64,000 bases of DNA from Nonomuraea gerenzanensis (GCF_020215645.1 NZ_CP084058.1:10292001-10356000), one strand, 5' to 3'; counted from the stretch's first letter, positions 26,880-41,040 are shown. The notes: generated by a model not told the origin, from the sequence alone. Program-made: numbers and translations.

Positions 26880-28282
26880 GAGACCTCTTCCAGAAGCTGC
26901 CGCGCCTCTGCCTCGGAGATGGCGGCGAATGCCCGCCGCTCAGACTCCGAGACGACCAGCCCTACCTCATCCAGCGGCGGCGTGCCGTCCGGCAAGGTCG
27001 GGGCCAGGTGCCGGGCACGGGACACGCGGCTTCCGACGCCGCACTCGTCGGCTTCCGGAACCGTGACCCAGTCCATCACCAGCAGATCTTCGCGGTCCAA
27101 GGCCACCAGCATCAGCGGTGAGTGGCTGCTCATGATGAGCTGAGCTAGAGGCTCTTCCTCCTCAACGACCCGGGCCGGATCCGTGACGAGCTTGCGAAGA
27201 TGCTTGACGAGCTCCCGCAACCGCTGGGGGTAGATGCCGTTCTCCGGCTCCTCGAAGCAGATGAGACCGCGATAAGCCGGGTCGTACAGCGCCGCCAGCA
27301 GAGCCAGAACCCTCAAGGTGCCGTCCGAGGCGACGCGGGCGCTCACTCTTCCCTCGTCCCGCGTGCGGAGATAGATCTCCCACTGCTCCTTGGCGAGGTT
27401 CTCCTCCACCTCGATATCGGCGAAACCGCGTACGACACGCGCCATGTCAGCGGCGATCTCGTCCAGTGAGCTACCGAACTCGTCCGCGGTCGTCTGCTCG
27501 ATCCGGCGTAGCACCTTGGCGAGGTTCGCGCCACTCGGATCGAGTTGCTCGCCGCGCTGGTGGCGGGAACTGGGCATCCGCAGTGCTGCCGGATCAAGCT
27601 GGAGGAAACGCCAGGACGCGATCTCCTTCCGCAACGCGTACAGAAGCGGAAACTCGCCTGCCGACGTAATGCTGGAGAGGACAGTTGCCTCGGCGGCATG
27701 CGCCGCGAGCTCTCTCTTACGCCCCTGGCGGCCTTCTTGCGCGATCCGGAAGACCGGGCGGCCCGCATCGTCCACGGTCGTCTCCAGAAGAGGCGAGTGC
27801 CGCTTGTAGCGTAGAAAGGCGGAGCGGAACTCCTTTCCGGCGTTCTGCTCCCGCACCCACGAATCATCGGCCGAACGGATGGGCCGTGCTTCTTCCCTGG
27901 CCACGTACGGCCTTACGAACCCGTCCTCGCTCTGGCGCTGCACGATCTCCAGTTCGTAGCGGATCCGAGTGTGTGAGACCTCAAGCTCCGCTCCGAACTG
28001 ATCGACCACTTTCGCATCCAGGAGGACTTCGACCGCGAAGACCATGCGGTCCACTACCTGGCCGTCACCGCGCCGCCTGAACAACTCACCGAGATCCCCT
28101 CTCGCCGCGGCGAACGCGTCGTAGAGGCTCGGAGTACCGACGAGCCTGCGGAGCAACTGAATGCCGTCGAAGAGGTTCGACTTACCGCTGGCGTTCGGAC
28201 CGATCACCACGAGAAATGGCGGCACGTCCAGCTTGAAGCTCGCGAACGACTTGAAGCCGTCGATCTCGATCCGTGTGAGCAT
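26876..28282 (-). CDS. AAA (AAA_21/RecF-SMC type) ATPase of an ATPase-DUF4276 pair
   Basis: A 468-residue ABC/SMC-like ATPase of the kind found in OLD-, PARIS- and AbiL-like defence modules. The N-terminus reads MLTRIEIDGFKSFASFKLD. Walker A is GPNASGKSNL (about residue 30), Walker B is LICFEEPENGIYP (about 340) and the H-loop is SSHSPLML. The predicted coiled or helical insert lies between them. There is no C-terminal TOPRIM of its own; that role may fall to the overlapping DUF4276 partner. It begins 13 bases after gatA ends in the same direction. Base composition looks less GC-rich than its neighbours, which suggests acquisition. Confidence 0.8.
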   Translation of the reverse strand: MLTRIEIDGFKSFASFKLDVPPFLVVIGPNASGKSNLFDGIQLLRRLVGTPSLYDAFAAARGDLGELFRRRGDGQVVDRMVFAVEVLLDAKVVDQFGAELEVSHTRIRYELEIVQRQSEDGFVRPYVAREEARPIRSADDSWVREQNAGKEFRSAFLRYKRHSPLLETTVDDAGRPVFRIAQEGRQGRKRELAAHAAEATVLSSITSAGEFPLLYALRKEIASWRFLQLDPAALRMPSSRHQRGEQLDPSGANLAKVLRRIEQTTADEFGSSLDEIAADMARVVRGFADIEVEENLAKEQWEIYLRTRDEGRVSARVASDGTLRVLALLAALYDPAYRGLICFEEPENGIYPQRLRELVKHLRKLVTDPARVVEEEEPLAQLIMSSHSPLMLVALDREDLLVMDWVTVPEADECGVGSRVSRARHLAPTLPDGTPPLDEVGLVVSESERRAFAAISEAEARQLLEEVS

Positions 28283-28295
28283 GCCGCCATTCCCC

Positions 28296-29782
<1,487 letters not shown>

Positions 29783-29786
<4 letters not shown>

Positions 29787-30082
29787 GCCTCCTCCCCGAG
29801 GATGCGCGGCACCCGGAAGCGGTCGTCCTCGACGGCGGGGGCGCCGGCGAGCGCCTGGTCGGGCGTCAGGGACTGTCGCACCTCGTCGGCACGGAAGACA
29901 TTGGTCAGCGGAAGCGCGTGCGACGAAGGCGGCACGTCCTCGGCGGCGACCTCGGCCACCTTCGCGACCGACTCGATGATGGCATCGAGCTGGGTGGCGT
30001 AGTGATCGAGCTCGTCGTCGGTGAGCGCCAGCCTGGACAACCGGGCCAGGTGTGCGACCTCGTCGCGGGTTATGGCGGACAT
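29783..30082 (-). CDS. gatC: Asp-tRNA(Asn)/Glu-tRNA(Gln) amidotransferase subunit C
   Basis: A 99-residue subunit, the usual size, which wraps around GatA and stabilises the GatCAB complex. The N-terminus [22 protein letters not shown] and the [20 protein letters not shown] segment are typical. It is first in the gat genes and coupled to gatA by ATGA. A candidate -10 (TAGGAT) lies about 45 bases upstream. Confidence 0.95.
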
Positions 30083-30126
30083 GAGTCGTTGAACCCGTTT
30101 CGTGGATGGAGTCTTTGGACACTGCC

Positions 30127-30132
30127 ATCCTA
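30127..30132 (-). promoter_or_regulatory. Candidate -10 element for gatC
   Basis: TAGGAT on the minus strand, about 45 bases before the gatC ATG, with TTCAGG 19 bases further upstream as a poor -35. It would allow gatCA transcription independent of the ATPase gene upstream. This is a resemblance call only. Confidence 0.3.
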
Positions 30133-30180
30133 GGGGGCTTGACGTGGCAGCCCTGAACGATTATCCCCGTCGAGACGTCC

Positions 30181-31263
30181 TCACCCGTAGAGCTGCGCGA
30201 GCCCCACCGCGCGCACATCTCCCTCACGCGCCAGTGAACCGTCGAAGCCCACGCCGCTGTAGCAGGTCAGCACTGTGTCGCTGACGTCGTGGATCAATGG
30301 CTCGCAGACGCGGAAGACGGAGCGTGAAGGCCGGAAGACGTCGGGCTCCCTCCGCAGGAGGTGACAGTCCTCCAGCACGTTGAGGTAGTGCCCGATATCG
30401 GTGACCTTGCGTCCGACGTGAGAGGCGATCGCGCCTCTCGTGCAGTTGCCGGTGGCCACCGCCGCCAGCACCGACTGGTACATCGCCGTGTCCCGTGCCT
30501 CAACCTGCTCCCCAAGAAGATAACGCGCTTCCCTGAAGAGGGTCTTGTTGGGATTGAGCACCGTGCGCCGCACCCAGTCATCGAAATCGCCAAGACCCTC
30601 GCAGACGTCGCCCTCCACGAAAGGCAGGTAGGCGGGAGTACCGCCCACGATCGCGTGGGTCATCGCCGCGAGCCGCCGATCGGTCGTACCCCAGTAGTCG
30701 GCGGCGAGCCGGAAGTCGAAGGGACGCAGCACCATCTCCAGCACCGCCCGTCCGCGCAGGGGAGCGTTACCCGCGAGAAGTCGGCCCATGACGGACATCA
30801 CCGACCCGCACAACAGGAGGGAGACGGGCGCGTTGGTGGACACCGCGCGGTCGATCTCCCGCTGGATGATCGAGGGAAGGGCCGGTGAGACCTTGCTCAA
30901 GTAGGGGAACTCGTCGATCACGACCAGTTCTCGCCGCTCGGCGAAGATGGCGAACAGTTGCTTGATCGCCGCATCCCAGCTGTCGAAGCTGAACGGCGCC
31001 GAGGTCCCGAGGTGCTCGGCGAGAGCTGCCGAGAACAGGGTCAACGAATCCCTCTCGGTCGCCTGCGTCGCGCTGAAGTAGAAGGCACCTGACTGCTGAG
31101 CTAGCGAGACGAGCAGGAAGGTCTTGCCTTGGCGACGTCTCCCGCTGACGACGCCCAACTTGGGGCGGGTGCCGGTGCGCTCGGCGAACTTGGCCAGATA
31201 CTGCCACTCGTCGTCCCGGGCGAAGATCTCTGGAGGCTTTGGCTGCACGGGGGCTCCGGCCAC
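30181..31263 (-). CDS. Archaeal-type ATPase (SSO1545-like), C-terminal domain apparently deleted
   Basis: A 360-residue P-loop ATPase of the archaeal-ATPase/DUF234 group. Walker A is SGRRRQGKT (about residue 42) and Walker B is [10 protein letters not shown] (about 114). A winged helix follows ([26 protein letters not shown]). Family members usually run to about 460 residues with a DUF234 nuclease-like domain. Here the family-like FRVCEPLI jumps straight to a family-like extreme C-terminus (LTCYSGVGF ... VGLAQLYG), so about 100 residues seem to be missing in frame. GTG 31263 has no Shine-Dalgarno and abuts a 44-base dyad. The biological role is unknown; relatives are linked to mobile or defence islands. 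Confidence 0.75.
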   Translation of the reverse strand: MAGAPVQPKPPEIFARDDEWQYLAKFAERTGTRPKLGVVSGRRRQGKTFLLVSLAQQSGAFYFSATQATERDSLTLFSAALAEHLGTSAPFSFDSWDAAIKQLFAIFAERRELVVIDEFPYLSKVSPALPSIIQREIDRAVSTNAPVSLLLCGSVMSVMGRLLAGNAPLRGRAVLEMVLRPFDFRLAADYWGTTDRRLAAMTHAIVGGTPAYLPFVEGDVCEGLGDFDDWVRRTVLNPNKTLFREARYLLGEQVEARDTAMYQSVLAAVATGNCTRGAIASHVGRKVTDIGHYLNVLEDCHLLRREPDVFRPSRSVFRVCEPLIHDVSDTVLTCYSGVGFDGSLAREGDVRAVGLAQLYG

Positions 31264-31307
31264 AGAAGTTGATTTCTGAGAATCGTACTTCTAAGAAACC
31301 AACCTCT
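31264..31307 (-). repeat. Low-GC 44-base inverted repeat abutting ATPase start
   Basis: Two 19-base arms match at 16 positions around a 6-base spacer, and two of the three differences are G-T wobbles. Each arm contains a TTCTNAGAA palindrome (TTCTTAGAA and TTCTCAGAA). GC content is about 37%, far below the surroundings. The dyad ends one base before the GTG start of the ATPase gene. It could be an autoregulatory operator for the ATPase's winged helix, an RNA hairpin controlling its start, or a relic of insertion. Confidence 0.6.
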
Positions 31308-31329
31308 GTACACGCCCGGTGACGGATCG

Positions 31330-33396
31330 TCAGGCCGAGCTGCTGACCTCCGGCTGGTACCCGTACTCCACCTCGGCCCCCACCCGATCCCGCAGCCACA
31401 CCCCCGTCTCCTCGGCCGGCATCGGATGGCAGAACAGCCAGCCCTGCCCCACGTCGCACCCCATCTCCACCAGCCGCATCGCCACGTCGTCCGACTCGAC
31501 GCCCTCGGCGACCGACCGCAGCCCGAGCGAGCGGACCAGGTCCACGATGGAGCGCACGATGCGGTAGTCGTCCTCCGACTCGGCGATCCGGCGCACGAAC
31601 GAGGCGTCGATCTTGACCTCCGAGACCGCGAGCCGCTGGAGCCGGATCAGCGAGGAGTAGCCGGTGCCGAAGTCGTCGAGCGCCAGCGGGACGCCGAGCG
31701 TGGCCAGCGCCTTGATGGTCTCCTGCGTGTAGGCCTGGTCGCCGGTCAGGATGCGCTCGGTGACCTCCAGCTGGATGGCGGTGGGCGGCAGGCCGTACCT
31801 GGCCAGGCCCACCTCCAGCTGCTCGGGCAGCGCCGAGGCGAGCAGGTCGCGGGCGGAGATGTTCACCGAGATCTGCACCCGCAGCCCCGTGTGCCACCAG
31901 GCCGCCGCCTGCTCCAGCGCCTCCTCGATCACGTACGCGGTGAGCTGCCGCATCAGGTACGACTGCTCGGCCAGCGGCACGAAGTCCGACGGCGCGATCG
32001 GCCCGTGCACCGGATGCCGCCAGCGCAGCAGCGCCTCGACGCCCTGGATGTCGCCGCCCCCCAGCCCCACCTTGGGCTGGTAGTGCAGGCGCAGCTCGCG
32101 GTTGTCGATGGCCCGGCGCAGGTCGCCGAGCAGCGTGAGGCGCTCGGGCGAGTTGCGGTCCTTGTCGGGCTGGTAGAGCTCGACGCCGGTGCGGCCCTCC
32201 TTGGCCAGGTACATGGCCACGTCGGCGCGTTGCAGCAGCAGCTCGAAGTCGGGCGCGTGGTCGGGGAAGAGCGCGATGCCCACGGACGCGTCGAGGTCGA
32301 AGGTCATGCCCTCCAGGCGGACGGGCTCGGTCAGCGCGGCACGCAGCCGGGCCGCCACCTCCCTGGCCGCGTGCGCGTCCCTGATCGAGGGCAGCAGCAC
32401 CGCGAACTCGTCGCCGCCCAGCCTGGCCACGACGTCGCCGGGCCGTACGGAATGGGTGAGCCGGTGCGCGATCAGCTGCAGCAGCCGGTCGCCCACCGGG
32501 TGCCCCAGCGTGTCGTTGACCTCCTTGAACCGGTCGAGGTCCAGCAGGAACAGCCCGACCCGCTCGTCCTGGCGCGCCTCGGCCAGCGCCTCCTCGGTGC
32601 TGACGATGAGCATCTTGCGGTTGGGCAGGCCGGTCAGCTCGTCGTGCAGGGCCTGGTGGTCGCGGCGCATGGACAGCGTGGCGGTGAAGTAGACGGCGGC
32701 CAGGGGCGCGACGAAGAGCGGCACGAGGCCCGGCGAGTGGCTCATGACCACCACGACCAGGGGCGCCAGGCCCAGCAGGCCGGTGTAGACGAGGCTCTGC
32801 GGGCCCACGGTGGCCTTCAGCACGCGCACGAGCGAGCGCCGCTCGTGCAGCGCGACCGCGCCGCTGACGAGGGTGGCCCTGGTCGCGAAGTACGCGATGC
32901 CGGCCAGCGCGATCGCCAGCAGGTCGCCCCCTCCGGGCACCCACGGCACGGCAGGGCTCGGCACGATGCCGAACGTGCTCAGCACCACGGCCGCGGCGGT
33001 CAGCGCGAGCGTGGACTGGGCGATGTTGAACATGACCCGGTGCCACGACTTGCGCGTCACCACGCCGTTCATCACCACGGCGACGGCCTGCATCAGCACC
33101 GCCACGGGCAGCCCGAGGTGGAGCAGCACGGCGAAGGTGAACATGGTGGACGGATAGGTGCCGCCCACGGCCGCGGCGGACGACACCATGACGGGCCGGA
33201 GCTCCCCCAGGATCGCCAGCACCGCGAGCACCCAGAACAGCGGCGTGCGGGCCAGCCCCGCCACCCCGGCGGAGTCGAGCCTGAGCATGGCCACCACCAG
33301 GGCGGTGAAGCCGATCACGGTGATGCCCGCGAGGTATCCCCACAAGGGCGTGCCGACGCGTGGTCCGGTGTCGCGGGTGTCGGTTGGGTCAGTCAT
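31330..33396 (-). CDS. Membrane GGDEF-EAL c-di-GMP protein
   Basis: A 688-residue protein with about seven to eight N-terminal helices (from WGYLAGITVIGFTALVVAM), then GGDEF (RLGGDEFAVLLPS near 325) and EAL (VEALLRW near 453), with no PAS domain between. Both motifs and the accessory residues (SVNISARDL, DDFGTGYSSL, KIDASF, AEGVES) are intact, so it may be bifunctional. I took ATG 33396. ATG 33414 and a frame to 33504 would lengthen the N-terminus without adding recognisable sequence. A homologue lies between ligA and gatC in Streptomyces as I recall, so this gene is part of the conserved block. Confidence 0.9.
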   Translation of the reverse strand: MTDPTDTRDTGPRVGTPLWGYLAGITVIGFTALVVAMLRLDSAGVAGLARTPLFWVLAVLAILGELRPVMVSSAAAVGGTYPSTMFTFAVLLHLGLPVAVLMQAVAVVMNGVVTRKSWHRVMFNIAQSTLALTAAAVVLSTFGIVPSPAVPWVPGGGDLLAIALAGIAYFATRATLVSGAVALHERRSLVRVLKATVGPQSLVYTGLLGLAPLVVVVMSHSPGLVPLFVAPLAAVYFTATLSMRRDHQALHDELTGLPNRKMLIVSTEEALAEARQDERVGLFLLDLDRFKEVNDTLGHPVGDRLLQLIAHRLTHSVRPGDVVARLGGDEFAVLLPSIRDAHAAREVAARLRAALTEPVRLEGMTFDLDASVGIALFPDHAPDFELLLQRADVAMYLAKEGRTGVELYQPDKDRNSPERLTLLGDLRRAIDNRELRLHYQPKVGLGGGDIQGVEALLRWRHPVHGPIAPSDFVPLAEQSYLMRQLTAYVIEEALEQAAAWWHTGLRVQISVNISARDLLASALPEQLEVGLARYGLPPTAIQLEVTERILTGDQAYTQETIKALATLGVPLALDDFGTGYSSLIRLQRLAVSEVKIDASFVRRIAESEDDYRIVRSIVDLVRSLGLRSVAEGVESDDVAMRLVEMGCDVGQGWLFCHPMPAEETGVWLRDRVGAEVEYGYQPEVSSSA

Positions 33397-33649
33397 CGGT
33401 AACAGAACCCCCATTAGGTCACTATGGGAGGGTACGACCTTCACCCCACTTCGCGAAACCAAGCGCGTACGTTCCGTCACTTCTCCTTTCCGACATATAC
33501 CCAAAAAGCACCCTCAGTAGCAAACCGAGCACACAACGACGAAGAGGTCCGCCCGCATCCACGGACGAACCCCTTAAGTCGGAGCTCCAGGCGTCGAGGG
33601 CGCCGGCGGCCCGTCGGCGCGCGCATCCTCCGCCGCGATCCCCGAAGCG

Positions 33650-36872
<3,223 letters not shown>

Positions 36873-36896
36873 GGGCACAAGCGTAGGCTCTGCCGA

Positions 36897-37529
36897 ATGA
36901 AGCTCACGAAGTTCGGCCACGCCTGCGTCCGCGTGGAGAAGAACGGCAAGGTCCTGGTCATCGACCCGGGCACGTTCACGGATGGCGCGGTGCTCGACGG
37001 CGCCGACACGGTGCTCATCACCCACGAGCACGCCGACCACGTGGACGTGGACAAGCTGAAGGCCGCCTCACCCGACCTGGAGATCTGGACCTGTGAGGGC
37101 GTCGCGGCCGATCTGACCGAGGTGCCGGCCAAGGTGCAGGTGGTCCGGCACGGCGACGACTTCGAGACGGCCGGGTTCCAGGTGAAGGTCTTCGGCGAGT
37201 GGCACGCCGCGAACCACCCCGACATGCCCGTCGTCCAGAACGTCGGCTTCCTGCTCGACGACGAGCTGTACTACCCGGGCGACTCGCTCTTCGTGCCCCG
37301 GGCCGAGGTGGGCACGCTGCTGGTGCCGACCGGTGCGCCGTGGCTGAAGTTGTCGGAGATGGTGGAGTTCCTGCGCGAGATCAGGCCCGCGCGGGCGTAC
37401 TCCACGCACGACGCCCTCTACAGCGAGATCGGCCTCGGCCTGGTGGACCGGTGGCTGGCCATCGAGGCCGAGCACGCCGGCACCGACATCCGCCGCATCC
37501 CGGTCGGCGAGTCGACCACGCTCAGCTGA
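36897..37529 (+). CDS. MBL-fold metal-dependent hydrolase
   Basis: A 210-residue cytoplasmic metallo-beta-lactamase-fold protein of the UlaG/UPF0173 type. The metal motif is THEHADHVD (about residue 45), with later His ligands in FGEWHAANHP and YSTHDALYS. It starts at MKLTKFGHACVRVE, a common start of this group. ATG 36897 is only 25 bases from the divergent MetE-like gene; the frame open to 36822 would run into that gene. The natural substrate is unknown. A hairpin follows the stop. Confidence 0.88.
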   Translation: MKLTKFGHACVRVEKNGKVLVIDPGTFTDGAVLDGADTVLITHEHADHVDVDKLKAASPDLEIWTCEGVAADLTEVPAKVQVVRHGDDFETAGFQVKVFGEWHAANHPDMPVVQNVGFLLDDELYYPGDSLFVPRAEVGTLLVPTGAPWLKLSEMVEFLREIRPARAYSTHDALYSEIGLGLVDRWLAIEAEHAGTDIRRIPVGESTTLS

Positions 37530-37537
37530 CCGCCCGC

Positions 37538-37573
37538 GGCACCAGCGCCGCCGCCGGCACCAGCACCGCCGCC
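37538..37573 (+). repeat. Tandem 18-bp repeat after MBL hydrolase
   Basis: Two head-to-tail copies of GGCACCAGC(G/A)CCGCCGCC, differing at one base, lie just after the MBL-hydrolase stop. They contribute to the hairpin before mnmA. Confidence 0.7.
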
Positions 37574-37583
37574 GGCGGCGGCG
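37546..37583. terminator. GC-rich hairpin between MBL hydrolase and mnmA
   Basis: CGCCGCCGCCGG and CCGGCGGCGGCG form a perfect 12-bp stem with a 14-base loop. It lies between convergent stops and ends one base before the mnmA stop codon. It probably terminates both transcripts. Confidence 0.6.
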
Positions 37584-37584
37584 T

Positions 37585-38643
37585 TCAGGCCGCGGCGACG
37601 ATGGTCGCGGAGCCGATCACCGTCGCGCCCGAGTAGAGCACCGCGGCCTGGCCTGCCGCGACGCCCGTGGCGGGCCGGTCGAGCTCGATCGTCAGCCCGC
37701 CCGCGTGCTCGTCGAACCGGCACGGGTAGACCTCGCCGTGCGCCCTGAGCTGCACGGTCAGGTCGTCGCGGGCGGGCGGGCCGTTCCAGACCGGGGCGCC
37801 GCAGGTGATCGTGGTGACCTGCAGCGCCGAGCGCGGGCCGACCGTCACCGTGTTGGACACCGGCTCGATGGACAGCACGTAACGCGGCCTGCCGTCGGGC
37901 GCCGGCCGGTCGATGCGCAGCCCCTTGCGCTGCCCCACCGTGAACCCGTGCGCCCCCTGGTGGCTGCCCACCACCTCGCCGCTCTGGTCGACGATGGGCC
38001 CCTCGGCCGAGCCGAGCCGCTCGGCCAGGAAGCCGCGCGTGTCGCCGTCGGCGATGAAGCAGATGTCGTGGCTGTCGGGCTTGTCGGCGACGGTCAGGCC
38101 GCGCCTGGCGGCCTCCTCGCGCACCTCGGCCTTGGTCGAGTCGCCGAGCGGGAAGATCGCGTGGCCGAGCTGCTCGCGGGTGAGCACGCCGAGCACGTAC
38201 GACTGGTCCTTGCCCTGGTCGACGCTCCTCGACAGCACCCCGTCGACCAGCTTGGCGTGGTGGCCGGTGGCCACGGCGTCGAAGCCCAGGGCCAGCGCCC
38301 GGTCCAGCACCGCCGCGAACTTGATCTTCTCGTTGCAGCGCAGGCAGGGGTTGGGCGTGCGGCCCGCGGCGTACTCGGACACGAAGTCCTCGATCACGTC
38401 ACGCTGGAAACGCTCCGCCATGTCCCAGATGTAGAAGGGGATGCCGATCACGTCGGCCGCGCGGCGCGCGTCGCGTGAGTCCTCGACCGTGCAGCAGCCC
38501 CTGGCTCCCGTGCGGTGGGATTGGGGGTTGGCCGACAGCGCAAGGTGGACACCAGTGACGTCGTGACCGGCCTCGGCGATGCGAGCGGCGGCCACGGCCG
38601 AGTCGACGCCGCCCGACATGGCGGCAAGCACACGCAGTCCCAT
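37585..38643 (-). CDS. mnmA: tRNA-specific 2-thiouridylase MnmA
   Basis: A 352-residue ATP-dependent enzyme that adds sulfur to uridine-34 of Lys, Glu and Gln tRNAs. The PP-loop is [16 protein letters not shown]. The catalytic cysteine is in [15 protein letters not shown] and the second cysteine in [10 protein letters not shown]. The cysteine desulfurase encoded upstream on the same strand is the probable sulfur donor, although an unrelated plus-strand gene lies between them. ATG 38643 is the family start. Confidence 0.95.
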   Translation of the reverse strand: MGLRVLAAMSGGVDSAVAAARIAEAGHDVTGVHLALSANPQSHRTGARGCCTVEDSRDARRAADVIGIPFYIWDMAERFQRDVIEDFVSEYAAGRTPNPCLRCNEKIKFAAVLDRALALGFDAVATGHHAKLVDGVLSRSVDQGKDQSYVLGVLTREQLGHAIFPLGDSTKAEVREEAARRGLTVADKPDSHDICFIADGDTRGFLAERLGSAEGPIVDQSGEVVGSHQGAHGFTVGQRKGLRIDRPAPDGRPRYVLSIEPVSNTVTVGPRSALQVTTITCGAPVWNGPPARDDLTVQLRAHGEVYPCRFDEHAGGLTIELDRPATGVAAGQAAVLYSGATVIGSATIVAAA

Positions 38644-38668
38644 GACCGTTCCAGCGTACTGTCCGCTC

Positions 38669-38713
38669 GGGAGTGCGCGACCATGCCCTCCGTCTGGGAG
38701 TATTCGACCATGC
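38669..38713 (+). repeat. Duplicated ribosome site plus start codon
   Basis: GGGAGTGCGCGACCATGC and GGGAGTATTCGACCATGC are 18-base copies with three differences, spaced 27 bases apart. Each carries a GGGAG site nine bases before an ATG, and the two ATGs (38683 and 38710) are in the same frame, nine codons apart. Confidence 0.7.
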
Positions 38714-39762
38714 GACTGTTCGGGCGCAAGGACGCAGACGAAGGGGCCGGCGGGCCCGCCGAGGCCATCGCCGGATTCTGGACGTGGTGGCAGGAGGCCA
38801 GGCCGCGGCTCGACGCCCTGCTGGGGGCGGGCGACGCCGAAGGGGTGGAGGAGCTGCTCACCCCGGCGGTCGCCGCGATCGACCCGGGCCTGGTCTACGA
38901 GGTGGCCCCCGGCAAGGAGGCCGCGCACGCCCTGGTGGTGACCGCGGCCGGCGACGCCGAGCTGCGCTCGCTCGCGCACCGCTGGGCCAAGGCCGCGCCG
39001 CCGTCCGACCTGCTGTGGGAGTTCCACCCGTCGCGCCAGGCCAACCCGCAGGCGACGGAGCTCCGGCTCGACGTGGGCGAGCACGTGTTCGAGCTCGACA
39101 AGCTCATGCTCGGCCTGCGCGTGCCGCGCAACCAGCCCAGGGTGGACGTGGCCGCCTACCATCCGATCTTCGGCGACCTCGACGACGACACCCGGATGGA
39201 GACCACGCTGCTGGCCCTCGACTGGCTCCTCGGCGAGGACGACGTGGCCAGGTGGGTGGGCGAGATCACGGCGGTCACGTTCGAGCCGATCGACTCGGTG
39301 GCGGCGGTGCACCTGCCCGCCGTGGTCGCCGACGTGGCCTCCGGCTACGCCGAGGAGGAGTGGGTGCTGCTGGAGGGCCAGACCGGCACCGGCGCGCCGC
39401 TGGTCGCCACCGCCCGCCATCCGCTGCGTCCGGTGGACCACCCGCTCTTCGACCAGCACATCGCGATCACGCTCCCGTACGCCCACCGCGACGAGAACGG
39501 CCTGCCGGTCGGCGACTCGCTGACCGCGCTGCGCGACTTCGAGGAGCGCCTGGCGGCGCGGCTGCTCAAGCTGCGCGACGACGCCGTGCTGGCCGCGCAC
39601 CTCAGCGCCGAGGGGCATCGGGTGATCCATGTGTACGCCGATCCGACGGGCGACGCGGCGATCCACGCCAAGGAGCTGATCGTGGGGTGGGAGGAGGGCG
39701 AGCCCCGGGTGGACGTGGCCGCCGACCCGGCCTGGACCGCGGTGGCGCCGTTCCTGACCTGA
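38710..39762 (+). CDS. Conserved hypothetical protein, unknown function
   Basis: A 350-residue soluble acidic protein with many Trp-Trp and Asp/Glu-rich stretches ([20 protein letters not shown] near the N-terminus, [19 protein letters not shown] mid-protein). No signal peptide, membrane helix or catalytic motif is evident, and I do not recognise the family. It sits on the plus strand between mnmA and the cysteine desulfurase, both on the minus strand, and starts 66 bases from the mnmA start. Two equally good ribosome sites serve ATG 38683 and ATG 38710; I list the second, which begins MRLFGRKD. Confidence 0.78.
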   Translation: MRLFGRKDADEGAGGPAEAIAGFWTWWQEARPRLDALLGAGDAEGVEELLTPAVAAIDPGLVYEVAPGKEAAHALVVTAAGDAELRSLAHRWAKAAPPSDLLWEFHPSRQANPQATELRLDVGEHVFELDKLMLGLRVPRNQPRVDVAAYHPIFGDLDDDTRMETTLLALDWLLGEDDVARWVGEITAVTFEPIDSVAAVHLPAVVADVASGYAEEEWVLLEGQTGTGAPLVATARHPLRPVDHPLFDQHIAITLPYAHRDENGLPVGDSLTALRDFEERLAARLLKLRDDAVLAAHLSAEGHRVIHVYADPTGDAAIHAKELIVGWEEGEPRVDVAADPAWTAVAPFLT

Positions 39763-39823
39763 CCCCGCCCGCCTGACCCACGTCCACGCCCGCGCCCGGG
39801 CGGGCACGGTGGCTCGTCGCGGG

Positions 39824-40987
39824 CTAGCCGAGGCCGGCGCGGCGGGCGCGTTCGACCGCGGCCGGCAGCACCTCGATCAGCCGGTCCACGTCGTCGCGCG
39901 TCGAGGTGTGCCCGAGCGTGAAGCGCAGCGAGCCGCGCGCCGCCGCCGCGTCGGCGCCCATGGCCAGCAGCACGTGGGACGGCTGCGCGACCCCGGCGGA
40001 GCAGGCCGATCCGGTCGAGCACTCCACCCCCTTGGCGTCGAGCAGCATGAGCAGCGCGTCGCCCTCGCAGCCGGGGAAGGAGAAGTGCGCGTTGCCGGGC
40101 AGCCGGTGGGCGGGGTCGCCGTTGAGCACCACGTCCGGCACCGCGTCGCGTACGCGCTGGATGAGCTCGTCGCGCAACGCCACCAGCCGCCGCTCCAGCG
40201 CCTCCTGCTCACGCACGGCGCTGCTGACGGCGGCGGCGAGCCCGGCGATGGCGGGCGCGTCGAGCGTGCCGGAGCGCACGTCGCGCTCCTGCCCGCCGCC
40301 GTGCTGCACGGAGACCGGCGTCAGCCCTCTGGCCAGCAGCAGCGCGCCGACCCCCATCGGCCCGCCGATCTTGTGGCCGGTCAGCGTGAGCGCGTCGGCG
40401 CCCGAGCCGGAGAACGACACGGGCAGCTGCCCGACCGCCTGAACGGCGTCGGTGTGGAACGGGATGCCGTGGTCGTGCGCGATGGCGGCCAGCACGTGCA
40501 CCGGCTGGACGGTGCCGACCTCGTTGTTGGCCCACATGACGCTGATCATGGCCACGCCGCCGGGGTCGCGCTCGATGGCGGCACGCAGCGTCTCCGGGTG
40601 CAGCCGCCCGTGCTCGTCGACCTCCAGCAGCTCCACCTCGGCGCCCTGGCTGTCGGCCAGCCAGTGGGCGGGGTCGAGCGCGGCGTGGTGCTCCACCGAG
40701 CTGATCAGCACCCGCCTGCGCGGGCGGCGCGCCCAGTAGAGGCCCTTGATCGCCAGATTGTCGGCCTCGGTGCCGCCGGAGGTGAAGACGACCTCGCTGG
40801 GCCGGGCGCCGAGCGCGCCGGCGATCGTCTCGCGTGACTCCTCGACCACCCTGCGCACCTGACGACCGGCCGCGTGCAGCGAGGAAGCATTTCCGACGTG
40901 TTTGAGTTGAGCCGTCATGGCCTCGATCGCTTCGGGCAGCATGGGGGTGGTCGCCGCATGATCAAGATAGGCCGACGGTCTGGTCAC
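39824..40987 (-). CDS. Cysteine desulfurase (IscS/NifS type)
   Basis: A 387-residue PLP enzyme that removes sulfur from cysteine for tRNA thiolation and Fe-S clusters. The N-terminus [19 protein letters not shown], the PLP lysine in [11 protein letters not shown] and the active cysteine loop [19 protein letters not shown] are all present. Its loop and its location near mnmA suggest it feeds MnmA. The start is GTG 40987. The tetR promoter palindrome begins 24 bases upstream, so the TetR protein might affect it too. Confidence 0.95.
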   Translation of the reverse strand: MTRPSAYLDHAATTPMLPEAIEAMTAQLKHVGNASSLHAAGRQVRRVVEESRETIAGALGARPSEVVFTSGGTEADNLAIKGLYWARRPRRRVLISSVEHHAALDPAHWLADSQGAEVELLEVDEHGRLHPETLRAAIERDPGGVAMISVMWANNEVGTVQPVHVLAAIAHDHGIPFHTDAVQAVGQLPVSFSGSGADALTLTGHKIGGPMGVGALLLARGLTPVSVQHGGGQERDVRSGTLDAPAIAGLAAAVSSAVREQEALERRLVALRDELIQRVRDAVPDVVLNGDPAHRLPGNAHFSFPGCEGDALLMLLDAKGVECSTGSACSAGVAQPSHVLLAMGADAAAARGSLRFTLGHTSTRDDVDRLIEVLPAAVERARRAGLG

Positions 40988-41005
40988 GTGCTCAGGGTAT
41001 CTCGT

Positions 41006-41034
41006 TTGCGACTGTACCGTCCGGACGGTACAGT
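41006..41034 (+). promoter_or_regulatory. tetR promoter with embedded 24-bp palindromic operator
   Basis: TTGCGA (41006) and TACAGT (41029) are spaced by exactly 17 bases. A perfect 24-bp palindrome (ACTGTACCGTCC followed by its complement, 41011-41034) fills the spacer and covers the -10. Transcription would begin at about 41041, the ATG itself, so the mRNA is probably leaderless. This is a model autoregulatory operator. Confidence 0.75.
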
Positions 41035-41040
41035 AGAGGC

